The notes beneath the pieces are model-generated. The model saw only the letters and a program-made list of their open reading frames with translations, made no database searches and was not told the DNA's origin. A stretch of DNA of 43,248 nt from Pseudomonadales bacterium (GTDB lineage Bacteria > Pseudomonadota > Gammaproteobacteria > Pseudomonadales > Azotimanducaceae), in contig JAESSY010000113.1 of NCBI GenBank assembly GCA_016763855.1, positions 1 through 43,248 of the forward strand. The letters run 5' to 3'. How positions within the stretch are numbered: the first letter of the stretch is position 1; every line of letters starts with the position of its first letter. Positions 8,449 through 16,846 of the stretch are shown here, one piece after another. A program made the translations under genes and the position numbers.

Positions 8449-9933
8449 TTAGACGCTCGACCTTAAGCCAAGTGAAAACTCTCCTGCCGAGTTCAACATC
8501 ACGGTCTTACCGCAGAATTCACTTTGAACCATTTCGGCCATCATCTCCTGATCCGTTGTATTTCCCCAGGTACGGCGACCATCGGGTAATAGACAAGCCG
8601 CATGAGCAACTGACGCACCCTCAGCATTATACATAACGGTGTACGTTTCAATTATCACCTCACCCTCATGGGCGGAGACACTTTCACGAGAAGGGCATGC
8701 GTTCACTTCATCCTGGCAATCTTCATATCGAAAATTCTTATCACCGGGTTCCGTGGAATAAATCCCAAAGGCATGTTTAGTTAACATGCCACCATTAGCT
8801 GTGATCATTCCTTTTTGTCCAGGTGATTCTCGAAGCAGGTCAACCATGCGTGAAATGCTGTGCATAACATAATTATTAAGGGGGCCCCCACCAAAGGTAA
8901 GCCCCCCGGTAATAGTAAGCGCCTTAGTGTCATCTAAATTCAATTCTTTAACCGCCACCTGGACCGCAGATGGGAAACAGCTATAAACATCAATGAGATC
9001 TACTTCATTAATATTCATACCTAACAGTTCTAATACGCGGTTACCTGCAATTCGAATGGCAGGAGAGGATGAGAGACTGTCTCGATTTGAGACAAATTGT
9101 TCATCTTGGGCATCTGTACCTGCAAGCGGATAAACCCAAAGTGATTCTGATATTCCAAGCGATCGTGCTTTGCTAACAGAACAAAGAATGATGGCAGAAG
9201 CCATATCGACAGCACTATTTGAGTTCATCATTTTTGGATATGGAAAACTAATCAATCGATTGGACTTCGAGACGGTTCTAATGGTTTCTGCATCAACAGG
9301 ATTCTGTAACCAAGCGTTAGGGTTTTGGCTTGCGACCTGACTAAACCCTGCCCACAATTTAGAAATACGCATAATATGATCGGAAATCGATTCCTTTCGT
9401 TCATATCGCAAAGCATTCTCGAACATAGGATAAAATTGGATAGGCGCTTGAAGACCACGAGCCTTTTCATCTTCAGAGACCATGGGTTTGTCAGCCCCAA
9501 TAAACCGAGTGTAGGCGCCACTTGTTTCTGTTAGAGGCAACTCAATCCCGGCTTTTCTTGCTTTGGCCTGACTGTTTCCGTTCTCTGCTCCGGTAAGAAC
9601 AATCAAAGCGTTTCGTCCCGCCAATATGTCCCGAGCAGATTCATTTAGAACAGATTGAACATAATTGCCACCAAAAGGCGTCCCCACTGTTTCAATATTT
9701 TTCATACCTAACTTTTCAGCTACATAAGCCGCAGGTTGCTTATATCGCCATACCCCTCTAATGACACGGAGAGAGTCTACTTCACTCACCAATTTTGGAT
9801 TGCCCGCATCGACAGCTGCTTTATTCACAGCATCCACCATTAAATCAATTACCTCTTTCCCTTCAAGCGGATCCGTCAAGCGCTGTAAAATTTGTGAGAC
9901 GCCAATGATGACGGGGGTATTGGGATTTTGCAT
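8449..9933 (-). CDS. Thiolase-like protein of the TLP1 type (acetyl-CoA acetyltransferase family)
   Basis: Thiolase-fold protein of 494 residues, longer than a normal thiolase (about 390) because of an extra C-terminal domain, as in mycobacterial thiolase-like protein type 1. The N-terminal half contains GTPFGGNYVQSVLNESARDI, the place where true thiolases carry the acyl-accepting Cys within a CxS/CxG motif; here it is Asn-Tyr-Val, so no nucleophile is evident. GGLTFGGGPLNNYVMHS and NGGMLTKHAFGIYS are conserved features of this branch. From about residue 405 the sequence is the added domain (GEVIIETYTVMYNAEG, CLLPDGRRTWGN). AGGAG precedes the ATG by eight bases. CoA-ester binding without Claisen chemistry is the likeliest role. 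Confidence 0.88.
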   Translation of the reverse strand: MQNPNTPVIIGVSQILQRLTDPLEGKEVIDLMVDAVNKAAVDAGNPKLVSEVDSLRVIRGVWRYKQPAAYVAEKLGMKNIETVGTPFGGNYVQSVLNESARDILAGRNALIVLTGAENGNSQAKARKAGIELPLTETSGAYTRFIGADKPMVSEDEKARGLQAPIQFYPMFENALRYERKESISDHIMRISKLWAGFSQVASQNPNAWLQNPVDAETIRTVSKSNRLISFPYPKMMNSNSAVDMASAIILCSVSKARSLGISESLWVYPLAGTDAQDEQFVSNRDSLSSSPAIRIAGNRVLELLGMNINEVDLIDVYSCFPSAVQVAVKELNLDDTKALTITGGLTFGGGPLNNYVMHSISRMVDLLRESPGQKGMITANGGMLTKHAFGIYSTEPGDKNFRYEDCQDEVNACPSRESVSAHEGEVIIETYTVMYNAEGASVAHAACLLPDGRRTWGNTTDQEMMAEMVQSEFCGKTVMLNSAGEFSLGLRSSV

Positions 9934-10170
9934 CTATCGAACTCCTATTGTGATGCTATTCAATATCATCACTTCCTAAATTCATATTTTCATGATGCCA
10001 CAATTAGCCGAGTGGTGAACTTGGATTAACAAGAGCGATAATCCAAAATCAAGAATTCCTATAGTCTTTGCGCACTAATCGCTATTATCAGCTAGAGCCG
10101 TTTTCAGATAGCATTGAAATCGTAAATGAAAATTAAACAATACAAGTCAAACAATAAAGAGATTCAATAA
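9934..10170. promoter_or_regulatory. Divergent promoter region with 6-bp inverted repeat
   Basis: A 237-base AT-rich gap separates the thiolase-like gene (minus) from the LLM oxidoreductase gene (plus) and must hold both promoters. An inverted repeat GGATTA/TAATCC (10023-10028 and 10039-10044, ten bases between) lies near the middle and could be an operator; no sigma-70 pair is clear enough to call. Confidence 0.4.
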
Positions 10171-11106
10171 ATGAAAGTTGCAGTCACGCCATGGTCAGTT
10201 GGATCCAATTGGTTCGCTGAAGATTTATGCGAACAGGCAGTGCTAGCTGAAGCGATGGGCTTTCATTCCTTCTGGTTACCTGAAAATCATTTTGGTGATT
10301 CGAGAGCGATCCCTTCCCCACTCACTCTCTTGGCTACAGTGGCCGGATGTACGACGCGCATAAAACTGGGTACAACATCCTATCTTCTCACCATCAGACA
10401 TCCCATACAGGCAGCAGAAGAAGTCGCCACACTTGATCAATTGTCTCGCGGTAGGTTAATTCTTGGCGTGGGACGCGGTGTACATGAAGCCATGTTTGAG
10501 GTTTATAAAGTACCACTCAAAGAAAAACGATTGACCTTTCAAACTAACCTCGAAGCTATGCAAAAAGCATGGCGTGGATTGCCTATCTATGAATCAAGTG
10601 ACGGCAAATCTAATGATAGCGACTCAAAAAAACAAATTTATCTTTCACCCTTACCATTTCAAAAACCTTATCCTCCTATTTGGATAGCAGCCTTTGGTCC
10701 ACTGGCGCTAAAACAAGCTGGAAATCTTGGCTTTCCGTATTTAGCATCTCCCATCGAAACACTGGAAGTTCTTAAACAAAATTACGAGAAGCACACCCAG
10801 GCGCTGGCTTTAGCAAAACACAACCCGGCTGACACCATTCCTGTCATGCGCACTGTGTTTATCAATAAAAACAAAGGCATCATCGAGGCACTCAGAAAGG
10901 AATTGGAAAATGTCCCTGGCCGAACCAGCGAATCAAAGGTTGAAAATTGGGCAATAATAGGCGACTCGATTTACGTCTATGACAAAATTCAAGAATACCG
11001 AGAAGTTTTAGGCATGACGCACCTGATTGCTCGAGGAAGACTCCCAGGAATCTCAAAAGAGGTTCAGATTAAAAGTCATGAACACTTGATAAAGATCACA
11101 TCTTAG
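10171..11106 (+). CDS. LLM class (luciferase-like) flavin-dependent oxidoreductase
   Basis: A 311-residue TIM-barrel protein of the bacterial luciferase superfamily, using FMN or F420-type flavin to oxidise an organic substrate, often as a monooxygenase. The typical N-terminus (FAEDLCEQAVLAEAMGFHSFWLPENHF in outline) is followed by the family motifs TTRIKLGTTSYLLTIRHP and LDQLSRGRLILGVGRG, then PYPPIWIAAFGPLALKQAGNLGFPYL. It starts with ATG after an AAGAG element. It is divergent from the thiolase-like/ChbG pair and ends 11 bases short of the convergent STAS-like gene. In lipid or terpene degradation loci such proteins often act next to thiolase-like enzymes, but the substrate is not deducible. 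Confidence 0.92.
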   Translation: MKVAVTPWSVGSNWFAEDLCEQAVLAEAMGFHSFWLPENHFGDSRAIPSPLTLLATVAGCTTRIKLGTTSYLLTIRHPIQAAEEVATLDQLSRGRLILGVGRGVHEAMFEVYKVPLKEKRLTFQTNLEAMQKAWRGLPIYESSDGKSNDSDSKKQIYLSPLPFQKPYPPIWIAAFGPLALKQAGNLGFPYLASPIETLEVLKQNYEKHTQALALAKHNPADTIPVMRTVFINKNKGIIEALRKELENVPGRTSESKVENWAIIGDSIYVYDKIQEYREVLGMTHLIARGRLPGISKEVQIKSHEHLIKITS

Positions 11107-11117
11107 CTCAATACAGA

Positions 11118-11507
11118 TTATCGGCCTTCATCATCTACTTTCTCGCTCTGCCTTGATGGCTGTAGGAATCGACGCGCTTTCTCTTCAGATTTAAAGACCC
11201 GGAAATTGTCATTAAAGGAACTTGCTTGAAAGACTCTCAACATACCGAAAACAAATGGCGTTTTACTGAAAAAAGCTGCGCGTCTCGGAAAATTGAATAA
11301 TTGAGGAGCAATTTGCTGGCAGACCGTGTTTGACATCAAAAAATCCTCAATCCCATTACCATCTATGAGTATCTTAAGATGAAAATTATATCGCAATATT
11401 TCATTCACTTCGTAAAAGCAGGATTTTAAGCTTGCTAGACTAACGTCACCACAAAGCGTCAGCAACAAATAACCCTCCGCCTCCAGAATTTCAATTTCAC
11501 TTTTCAA
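11118..11507 (-). CDS. Small STAS/SpoIIAA-like protein
   Basis: A 129-residue soluble protein. Its layout, EGYLLLTLCGDVSLASLKSC, KILIDGNGIEDF, RRAAFFSKTPFVFGMLRVFQ and VFKSEEKARRFL, follows the alternating strands and helices of STAS-like (SpoIIAA-type) domains, including the typical last helix in which a phrase like VF.s.eeA..FL closes the fold. The only available start in frame is TTG with a weak purine-rich site, so the exact 5' end is uncertain. Function unknown; such proteins are often stand-alone regulators. It converges on the LLM gene. Confidence 0.55.
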   Translation of the reverse strand: MKSEIEILEAEGYLLLTLCGDVSLASLKSCFYEVNEILRYNFHLKILIDGNGIEDFLMSNTVCQQIAPQLFNFPRRAAFFSKTPFVFGMLRVFQASSFNDNFRVFKSEEKARRFLQPSRQSEKVDDEGR

Positions 11508-11793
11508 TCTCGCATCCCACCTTGCACTAGATCCCTTGTCAAAAACAGTAATTTACTGAAGGAAATAATAACGTCCAAAGAGCGTAGTCATTCTCACAAT
11601 TACGCAATTCTTTATCAAGAAAAGCGATTTGCCGGAACATGTGCTCAATATTTGAACAAAAATCGTTAAAGATCTTGCGTGAAATGGATGACTCACTCGT
11701 AATTGACGTATAAAATTCCTTAACTTTTCTATAAAGCTCAGATCATTTCTAGCCATTAGAATCTAGTTTCTTTCAGAGATTGACGGATGATAT
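11508..11793. other. AT-rich intergenic region without a supported gene
   Basis: These 286 bases lie between the divergent STAS-like and AraC-type genes. A short open frame of 67 codons on the minus strand (11553-11756) has no recognisable motif or ribosome site and I do not call it. The region presumably holds promoters for both neighbours. Confidence 0.5.
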
Positions 11794-12699
11794 ATGTTAG
11801 AACCTTGTACCAATCTTGAATCTTCTATTCCAGAACAGCACCTCGACTTCCATTTCAATGGGCAGATCAAGATTCTTGGTAATAGCCCTAGTCTTGGCAG
11901 TCATTCTTTTCGCAAAACAAACAAAGCCTATATTCAACACAAGCAAAGTAGAACAATGACTTTAACAGAGGGCGAATACCAAAAAAATTGGGTGAATATT
12001 TTTACTTCTCCCGATACTTCAGCATCCATAATTGTTGACAAACTTCAGCTGATGAAACCCCAAACACTGACCGTTGGTGTAGGCTCCTTAAGAAGGATCG
12101 CAACTGCTGGTGCCATCGCATTCAGCGTTGGGATACATCGAACTTTGTTAGATTCCGACCTCCGATTTTCAATATTAGAAATCGGCTTTCCAGATAAGCA
12201 ACGCACGATCAAAATATCCGACCATTTACGGTACAACATAATAAACAGAATCTCTCTACTGCTCTCTTCCGAAATGAATCAAAAAGAATTCCATATGGAA
12301 GCAGTGGATCTTGTAACAACAGTGCTATCCACTACCTTCCTAAAACCCAATCTCGAATCAAAAACCAGTCGCGTTCGCCTTCTACACAGAGCCCTTGAAG
12401 TTGTAGCAGTTCAAGATCCAAAACTTTTAACACCCGCTTTTGTTGCGGATCAATCTTTTGCAAGCATCAGAACCCTCGAGTACGCCTTCAAAGATATGTT
12501 ATATATAACCCCGAAACAATATATTGACTACTATAGAATTAACTTACTCAGAGAGAAAATAATTGCATCCCCCCACATACCCATTACTCATATTGGTATG
12601 GAAATAGGCCTCCCTCATTTGGGAAACCTAAGTAGAAACTACAAGGCCTTGTATGGGGAAACTCCCTCAGCCACCAAAAGACGACTAGCAGGCCTTTAG
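11794..12699 (+). CDS. AraC-family transcriptional regulator 1
   Basis: A 301-residue regulator. The last ~100 residues form the double helix-turn-helix of AraC proteins: LLTPAFVADQSFASIRTLEYAFKDML, then ITPKQYIDYYRINLLREKI, ITHIGMEIGL and NLSRNYKALYGETPSATKR are the expected elements, including the conserved YKxLYGExP close. The first ~180 residues are a divergent sensor domain of the cupin-like type seen in AraC_binding-like proteins, with no ligand motif that I recognise. The gene is followed after four bases by a second AraC-like gene, so the two are almost certainly co-transcribed. The target is unknown. Confidence 0.88.
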   Translation: MLEPCTNLESSIPEQHLDFHFNGQIKILGNSPSLGSHSFRKTNKAYIQHKQSRTMTLTEGEYQKNWVNIFTSPDTSASIIVDKLQLMKPQTLTVGVGSLRRIATAGAIAFSVGIHRTLLDSDLRFSILEIGFPDKQRTIKISDHLRYNIINRISLLLSSEMNQKEFHMEAVDLVTTVLSTTFLKPNLESKTSRVRLLHRALEVVAVQDPKLLTPAFVADQSFASIRTLEYAFKDMLYITPKQYIDYYRINLLREKIIASPHIPITHIGMEIGLPHLGNLSRNYKALYGETPSATKRRLAGL

Positions 12700-12703
12700 A
12701 ACA

Positions 12704-13597
12704 ATGGGTTTAATACAAAGGGAATGCATTCGCTTGGAATCAAATCCGAGTACTCAACTCTCCATAAAAAAACTAGATTACTTTATCCTAAAGCCGCGGG
12801 GTAATGACAAATTTGGAAGACTGGATTATCTTGCTTCTACTAACTGCAACATCAGCACTTATTGTTTTGAATCACTTGCAATTGTTAGGGGAAGTCCGCC
12901 AAGAGGATGGCTAAGTGTAATAGTAAAGCCCTTTAGTCAATCAGGAATAGGCCCTTTCCATGGCAGCCTATGCAAATCGACAACAATAAAATCCTCCGGA
13001 GGAGGAAAAGATTTCTGGACGACAGATTTACCTGGTGGTATTTATTACATCATCTCTATTCGAGCTTCTTTGTTAGCCAAACATTCGCTTGGCATGGTTG
13101 ATACCTCGATTCTGAATACAAGTAATACACTAAAAATCGATGCACATGCAACGGAGAGTCTCATTAGTAAATTAAAGCATATAGTTTCTTCGTGTCGATC
13201 TAGTGCAGAACTCGACCTCCGAGGTTCACATTTAATACTCGCAATCTGTGAATCCATAAGCGATCAATCTCGCTCAGTTAAATTTGCTAGCAAACATTCA
13301 TTGACTCGGGACACTGTCAATTTTATACAAAAAGATAAAGTCTCAAATGCTAAAGAAATTTCGCAAGCTATGAAGGTAAGCAAACCTAAACTGGACCAGG
13401 CATTTAAATCATCAATCGGAATCGGATTGAATCAGTTTTTAAATGCCTACTACTTGAACCTCATTCGGGTAGATTTATCAAATAATGGGCATCCATTATG
13501 TGACTATGCCAAAAGATATGGCTACAAAAATGTAGAAATTTTATCGAACGAATATACTGCGTTATTTGATGAAGATATCGAAAAAAAGATCGATTAA
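12704..13597 (+). CDS. Divergent AraC-like regulator 2 (tandem with regulator 1)
   Basis: A 297-residue protein. Its C-terminal ~95 residues follow the AraC pattern: NAKEISQAMKVSKPKLDQAFKSSIGIGLNQFLNAYYLNLIR is the first helix-turn-helix (given in outline) and CDYAKRYGYKNVEILSNEYTALF the second, with the standard spacing to the YxALFxE close. The second motif is weaker than in regulator 1 and the usual Gly-Phe is Gly-Tyr. The N-terminal ~190 residues resemble those of regulator 1 in length and position but little in sequence. The ATG is four bases after the upstream stop with no clear ribosome site, so translation is probably coupled. A heteromeric regulator or an anti-activator is possible. 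Confidence 0.72.
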   Translation: MGLIQRECIRLESNPSTQLSIKKLDYFILKPRGNDKFGRLDYLASTNCNISTYCFESLAIVRGSPPRGWLSVIVKPFSQSGIGPFHGSLCKSTTIKSSGGGKDFWTTDLPGGIYYIISIRASLLAKHSLGMVDTSILNTSNTLKIDAHATESLISKLKHIVSSCRSSAELDLRGSHLILAICESISDQSRSVKFASKHSLTRDTVNFIQKDKVSNAKEISQAMKVSKPKLDQAFKSSIGIGLNQFLNAYYLNLIRVDLSNNGHPLCDYAKRYGYKNVEILSNEYTALFDEDIEKKID

Positions 13598-13620
13598 AGA
13601 GGTAACAAAAATTTAACGCG

Positions 13621-15141
13621 TTAATCAACTATCTTGATCAACTGCCCCTGTTCTGGCTGACCATTAGGATACAAACCATTCATAACCCGAAGCTTATCCA
13701 GAGCGTAATTCGTAATCGGAGATTCCGCCGCCAGAGCTTCCATTGTCGTGCCTTCTTCAGCCCTGACAACTTGAATCTTTGGCACCTTTGCAATTTTTCG
13801 ATCATCTTTACTCATACGGTCGAAGCTAAAGATTGTTGAAATAAATTCCCGGTCATTGGCAATTTTTCTTAAATCATGTTTGCCTGCTCCCGTTAAAATA
13901 TACAGCAAGCGCTTCCTCTTATCTTCAAGAATGGCGACTCGCGTGGGTCTCGGTCCATAGGGTGAGTCAGCTCGATTGGCCACTCCCAAAAAACCAGTAA
14001 AATTTGATATGGTGACATTACGACCTTCACGAATATCTAAGCCAACCACCTGCTCCAAATATTCTCGAGCGGACAATCCTCTTTTCATGCGAGCAGTATT
14101 TAAGGCAAATACCGCATCGGAAACCTGAGAGACTGCTTGAATACCCTTTTTATTCGTTTGAATTTTCCAACCACGAGGAAAGGTCATTTTGATTCCCAAT
14201 TTCGGATGATAAAAAGTGTTCTTTCTAACAACCCCCGTCTGCCTGACATTGCCATAAGACATGCCATTAAGTTTTTCTAAAAACTCATCAGCCTTGATGA
14301 ATTCATCATAATCTTCTAATAAATGCATTGATGCGCGAACAGCTTCCCCATAGCGCGTATCATGATCTGGATGCGTTGACAAAAATCCGTGATAAACCTT
14401 CGGTGGGCGCTTTTCAGATCTTGCTTGTTTAATTTCAATCCGATCATTGGCTTTTAAAATTTCGATTGTCCTTAGCATGGCTTCTGGAGAATATCCCGCC
14501 TTAGCCATATATTCCGCTCCAACCTGATCTGCTTCTAGTTCAAATTCACGGCTAAAACCTTTCAGTAAAACACCGCCAAATAGACTACCCACTTGGTAGG
14601 CCCCTACAGCGCCTGAGGCAACCGCACCTATCTGGGTCGCAATATCCAACAATTTCGCTCGGTTTTTAGCACGTAAGGCATGCTTTTCTGTGATGTGTGC
14701 GACTTCATGGCCAAGAACTGCAGCAAGTTCAGACTCTGAATTCATATGAGTTAGTATACCCCGAGTGACATATACGTATCCCCCGGGCAGCGCAAAGGCA
14801 TTAATAACGTCATCATTCAGTATCGTAAAGTGATATTTCAGATCCTTCCTTGAACTCTCCGCAGCAACGCGTTCTCCGACCATCGTGACATAATTTTGAA
14901 GATCTTTATCTCTGTACACACCATATCTTGCGATTATTTTGATATGTTCTTTGGCCCCCAGCTTAACTTCTTCTTCCGTAGACATTGAATAGCTTGGTGC
15001 AAGAAAAAAACTCAATGAAATAAAGACCAAAAAGCGGGCTCGTGGAAACGCGGATAAATACCGAAGCAGTTTATTGCTAAAAAAATCGACGTACCATTTC
15101 ATTGATCTACCGCTTAATCCTTCCTTACTACCATGTACCAT
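13621..15141 (-). CDS. Periplasmic M48 family zinc metalloprotease (BepA-like)
   Basis: Zinc protease with a signal peptide (hydrophobic stretch at about 36-50, cleavage near SYS-MS), acting in the periplasm. The zinc site is HEVAH at 145-149, with the third ligand in ELEAD (Glu201, Asp205), as in M48B peptidases such as BepA/YfgC, which quality-control outer-membrane proteins. At 506 residues it is similar to family members with a C-terminal extension: the last ~50 residues (VVRAEEGTTMEALAAES to the end) look like a LysM-type or related module. BepA's own TPR domain is not seen. The start is uncertain: the second Met (15102) gives a more usual leader, and neither has a good ribosome site. 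It is divergent from the TonB-C paralogs. Confidence 0.88.
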   Translation of the reverse strand: MVHGSKEGLSGRSMKWYVDFFSNKLLRYLSAFPRARFLVFISLSFFLAPSYSMSTEEEVKLGAKEHIKIIARYGVYRDKDLQNYVTMVGERVAAESSRKDLKYHFTILNDDVINAFALPGGYVYVTRGILTHMNSESELAAVLGHEVAHITEKHALRAKNRAKLLDIATQIGAVASGAVGAYQVGSLFGGVLLKGFSREFELEADQVGAEYMAKAGYSPEAMLRTIEILKANDRIEIKQARSEKRPPKVYHGFLSTHPDHDTRYGEAVRASMHLLEDYDEFIKADEFLEKLNGMSYGNVRQTGVVRKNTFYHPKLGIKMTFPRGWKIQTNKKGIQAVSQVSDAVFALNTARMKRGLSAREYLEQVVGLDIREGRNVTISNFTGFLGVANRADSPYGPRPTRVAILEDKRKRLLYILTGAGKHDLRKIANDREFISTIFSFDRMSKDDRKIAKVPKIQVVRAEEGTTMEALAAESPITNYALDKLRVMNGLYPNGQPEQGQLIKIVD

Positions 15142-15283
15142 ACAACAAATAGACCTTCATCTACCCAAAATAGTTCTATCCGCGCTGAATAAATCCTTTG
15201 ATTTGGTTCAATTTCTGCCTAGGTTTTACAGCAGCAGGAGATTTGTTAATAATGAACAACCATAATTTCGAATTATGTAGTGT

Positions 15284-16669
15284 ATGACTATTTTCAAGCA
15301 GACGATAATAATTTTAACGGCTAGTTTTCTTAGTCTTGCTAAACCTGCATTCTCACTGGATAAGCCACTAGATATGCCACTGGATAAGGTTGTGACGGAA
15401 ACTTCTATCGATGCCGCACTACTCCAAGAAGGCAACGGGGAATTTGAAAAAGCAATCGATCTTTATGAGAACCTGATCGAAAAACTTCAACAGGATGACG
15501 GCACTTTTTCTTATCTACTCATAGATCCCCTACTAGGTCTAGCGAGATCTTACTTTGAAACCCATGCGTTTGAATCAACCATTCAAACCCTAGCAAGAGC
15601 GCAACATCTCATTCACCGATATCAAGGCGTCTATTCTCCTTATCAGAATGAAGGGATCGATTTGTTAATCAAGACTCACCTTGAAATGGACAATCCAGAT
15701 CTTGCGAATAAACAACAAACTTTTAGGTTATTTATTTCTGAACATAATGTTGGAAAAGACAGCATGGAATTGCTGCCCGCCCTAGAACAGATCAATCGTT
15801 GGTATATTGAGACGGGGCAGTTCAATCGGGCAAGGAAATCACTTCAGAGAAGCCAGGAAATTATTGCTTCAGAAGGGGGTGAGTTCGATGCCAAGCAATT
15901 AGATATTCTCTTCAGCCTATCCAAAGTTAGACGATTAAGCCGATTTTGCTGTAGCTATAAAATTCTTGAAGAAGGCTTGAGCATTCTCAATGCTAATCCT
16001 GATTTATCAAAGTCCACACAAGCTTCTTATTATTTAGCACTAGGCGATGCCTACACCCTAGGTCGCAAGTACGAAGTCGCTCAACGCAACTATGCTAAAG
16101 CCTGGAACCTCACTGAAGAAAATCTACGTACAGATCTTGACGAACCTAGGGGAATTGAATTTGCGAAAGAAATTAACGACGGTCGTTCTCCCCATAAAAA
16201 AATATATCTCGTTGATCGTGACAGGATTGGATTGCGCCGATTCGAAGAAGTCAGTCGCCAGGAAAAACTCCTTCTAGAATCTCTCACTCCCCAATATTTT
16301 CAGTTTTCGACTACGCCAGATGCCCCAAGGTACCGGATACGGGACTTGAACTCAGGAGCCGCTAGCCATGTGAAGAAGGAAGTTGAGACAATTGGTTACC
16401 CATTCATATTTAATCGAGAACAACTAAAACAAGCACTACCCGCCAGATACCAGAAAGACGAGTCCCTCAAAACCCTCGAAATAGAGATGGAATTTACAGT
16501 GTCGTCAACGGGGCAGACGGAACAAGTAAAAATTCTTACACCTAATCTCCCAGCTAAACTGAAACGATTAATGCGCGATGTCCTCAATCGGTCGCATTTC
16601 AGGCCTAGAATAGCCAACGGTGTACCTATAAGCAGTAACCCTGTACATTTAATCCAAACCTTTGAATAA
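15284..16669 (+). CDS. Secreted TPR protein with TonB C-terminal domain, paralog 1
   Basis: A 461-residue protein with a cleavable signal peptide (about residues 1-24, ending near AFS). The middle is helical and TPR-like: EGNGEFEKAIDLYENLIEKL and GDAYTLGRKYEVAQRNYAKAW have the TPR spacing of small residues and Tyr/Ala. The last ~75 residues form a TonB C-terminal domain (EMEFTVSSTGQTEQVKIL, FRPRIANGVPI). It lacks the membrane-anchored proline-rich TonB spacer, so it is not a classical energy transducer, but a free periplasmic TonB-C/TPR protein. A diverged paralog follows after 144 bases. No clear ribosome site precedes the ATG. Function unknown; envelope binding is likely. Confidence 0.82.
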   Translation: MTIFKQTIIILTASFLSLAKPAFSLDKPLDMPLDKVVTETSIDAALLQEGNGEFEKAIDLYENLIEKLQQDDGTFSYLLIDPLLGLARSYFETHAFESTIQTLARAQHLIHRYQGVYSPYQNEGIDLLIKTHLEMDNPDLANKQQTFRLFISEHNVGKDSMELLPALEQINRWYIETGQFNRARKSLQRSQEIIASEGGEFDAKQLDILFSLSKVRRLSRFCCSYKILEEGLSILNANPDLSKSTQASYYLALGDAYTLGRKYEVAQRNYAKAWNLTEENLRTDLDEPRGIEFAKEINDGRSPHKKIYLVDRDRIGLRRFEEVSRQEKLLLESLTPQYFQFSTTPDAPRYRIRDLNSGAASHVKKEVETIGYPFIFNREQLKQALPARYQKDESLKTLEIEMEFTVSSTGQTEQVKILTPNLPAKLKRLMRDVLNRSHFRPRIANGVPISSNPVHLIQTFE

Positions 16670-16846
16670 GTTGCGCCTATAAACTTCAATCCACCTAGAA
16701 CAAACTGATGGAATATGAAGCGAAAAATGTGATTTACTGAGCTCTTGCCCGGTCTAAACTACAGTAAAAAAGGCAAGAATTTATAAGGTCAATATTAAAT
16801 TACCATTCTGCCAGTGGCTATGAGAAAGCTTAGAACAGGAACCACG

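Noticed and set aside
11553-11756. Possible 67-codon gene between the STAS-like and AraC genes
   Set aside because: No ribosome site, no hydrophobic or domain pattern, and it lies in a likely promoter region.
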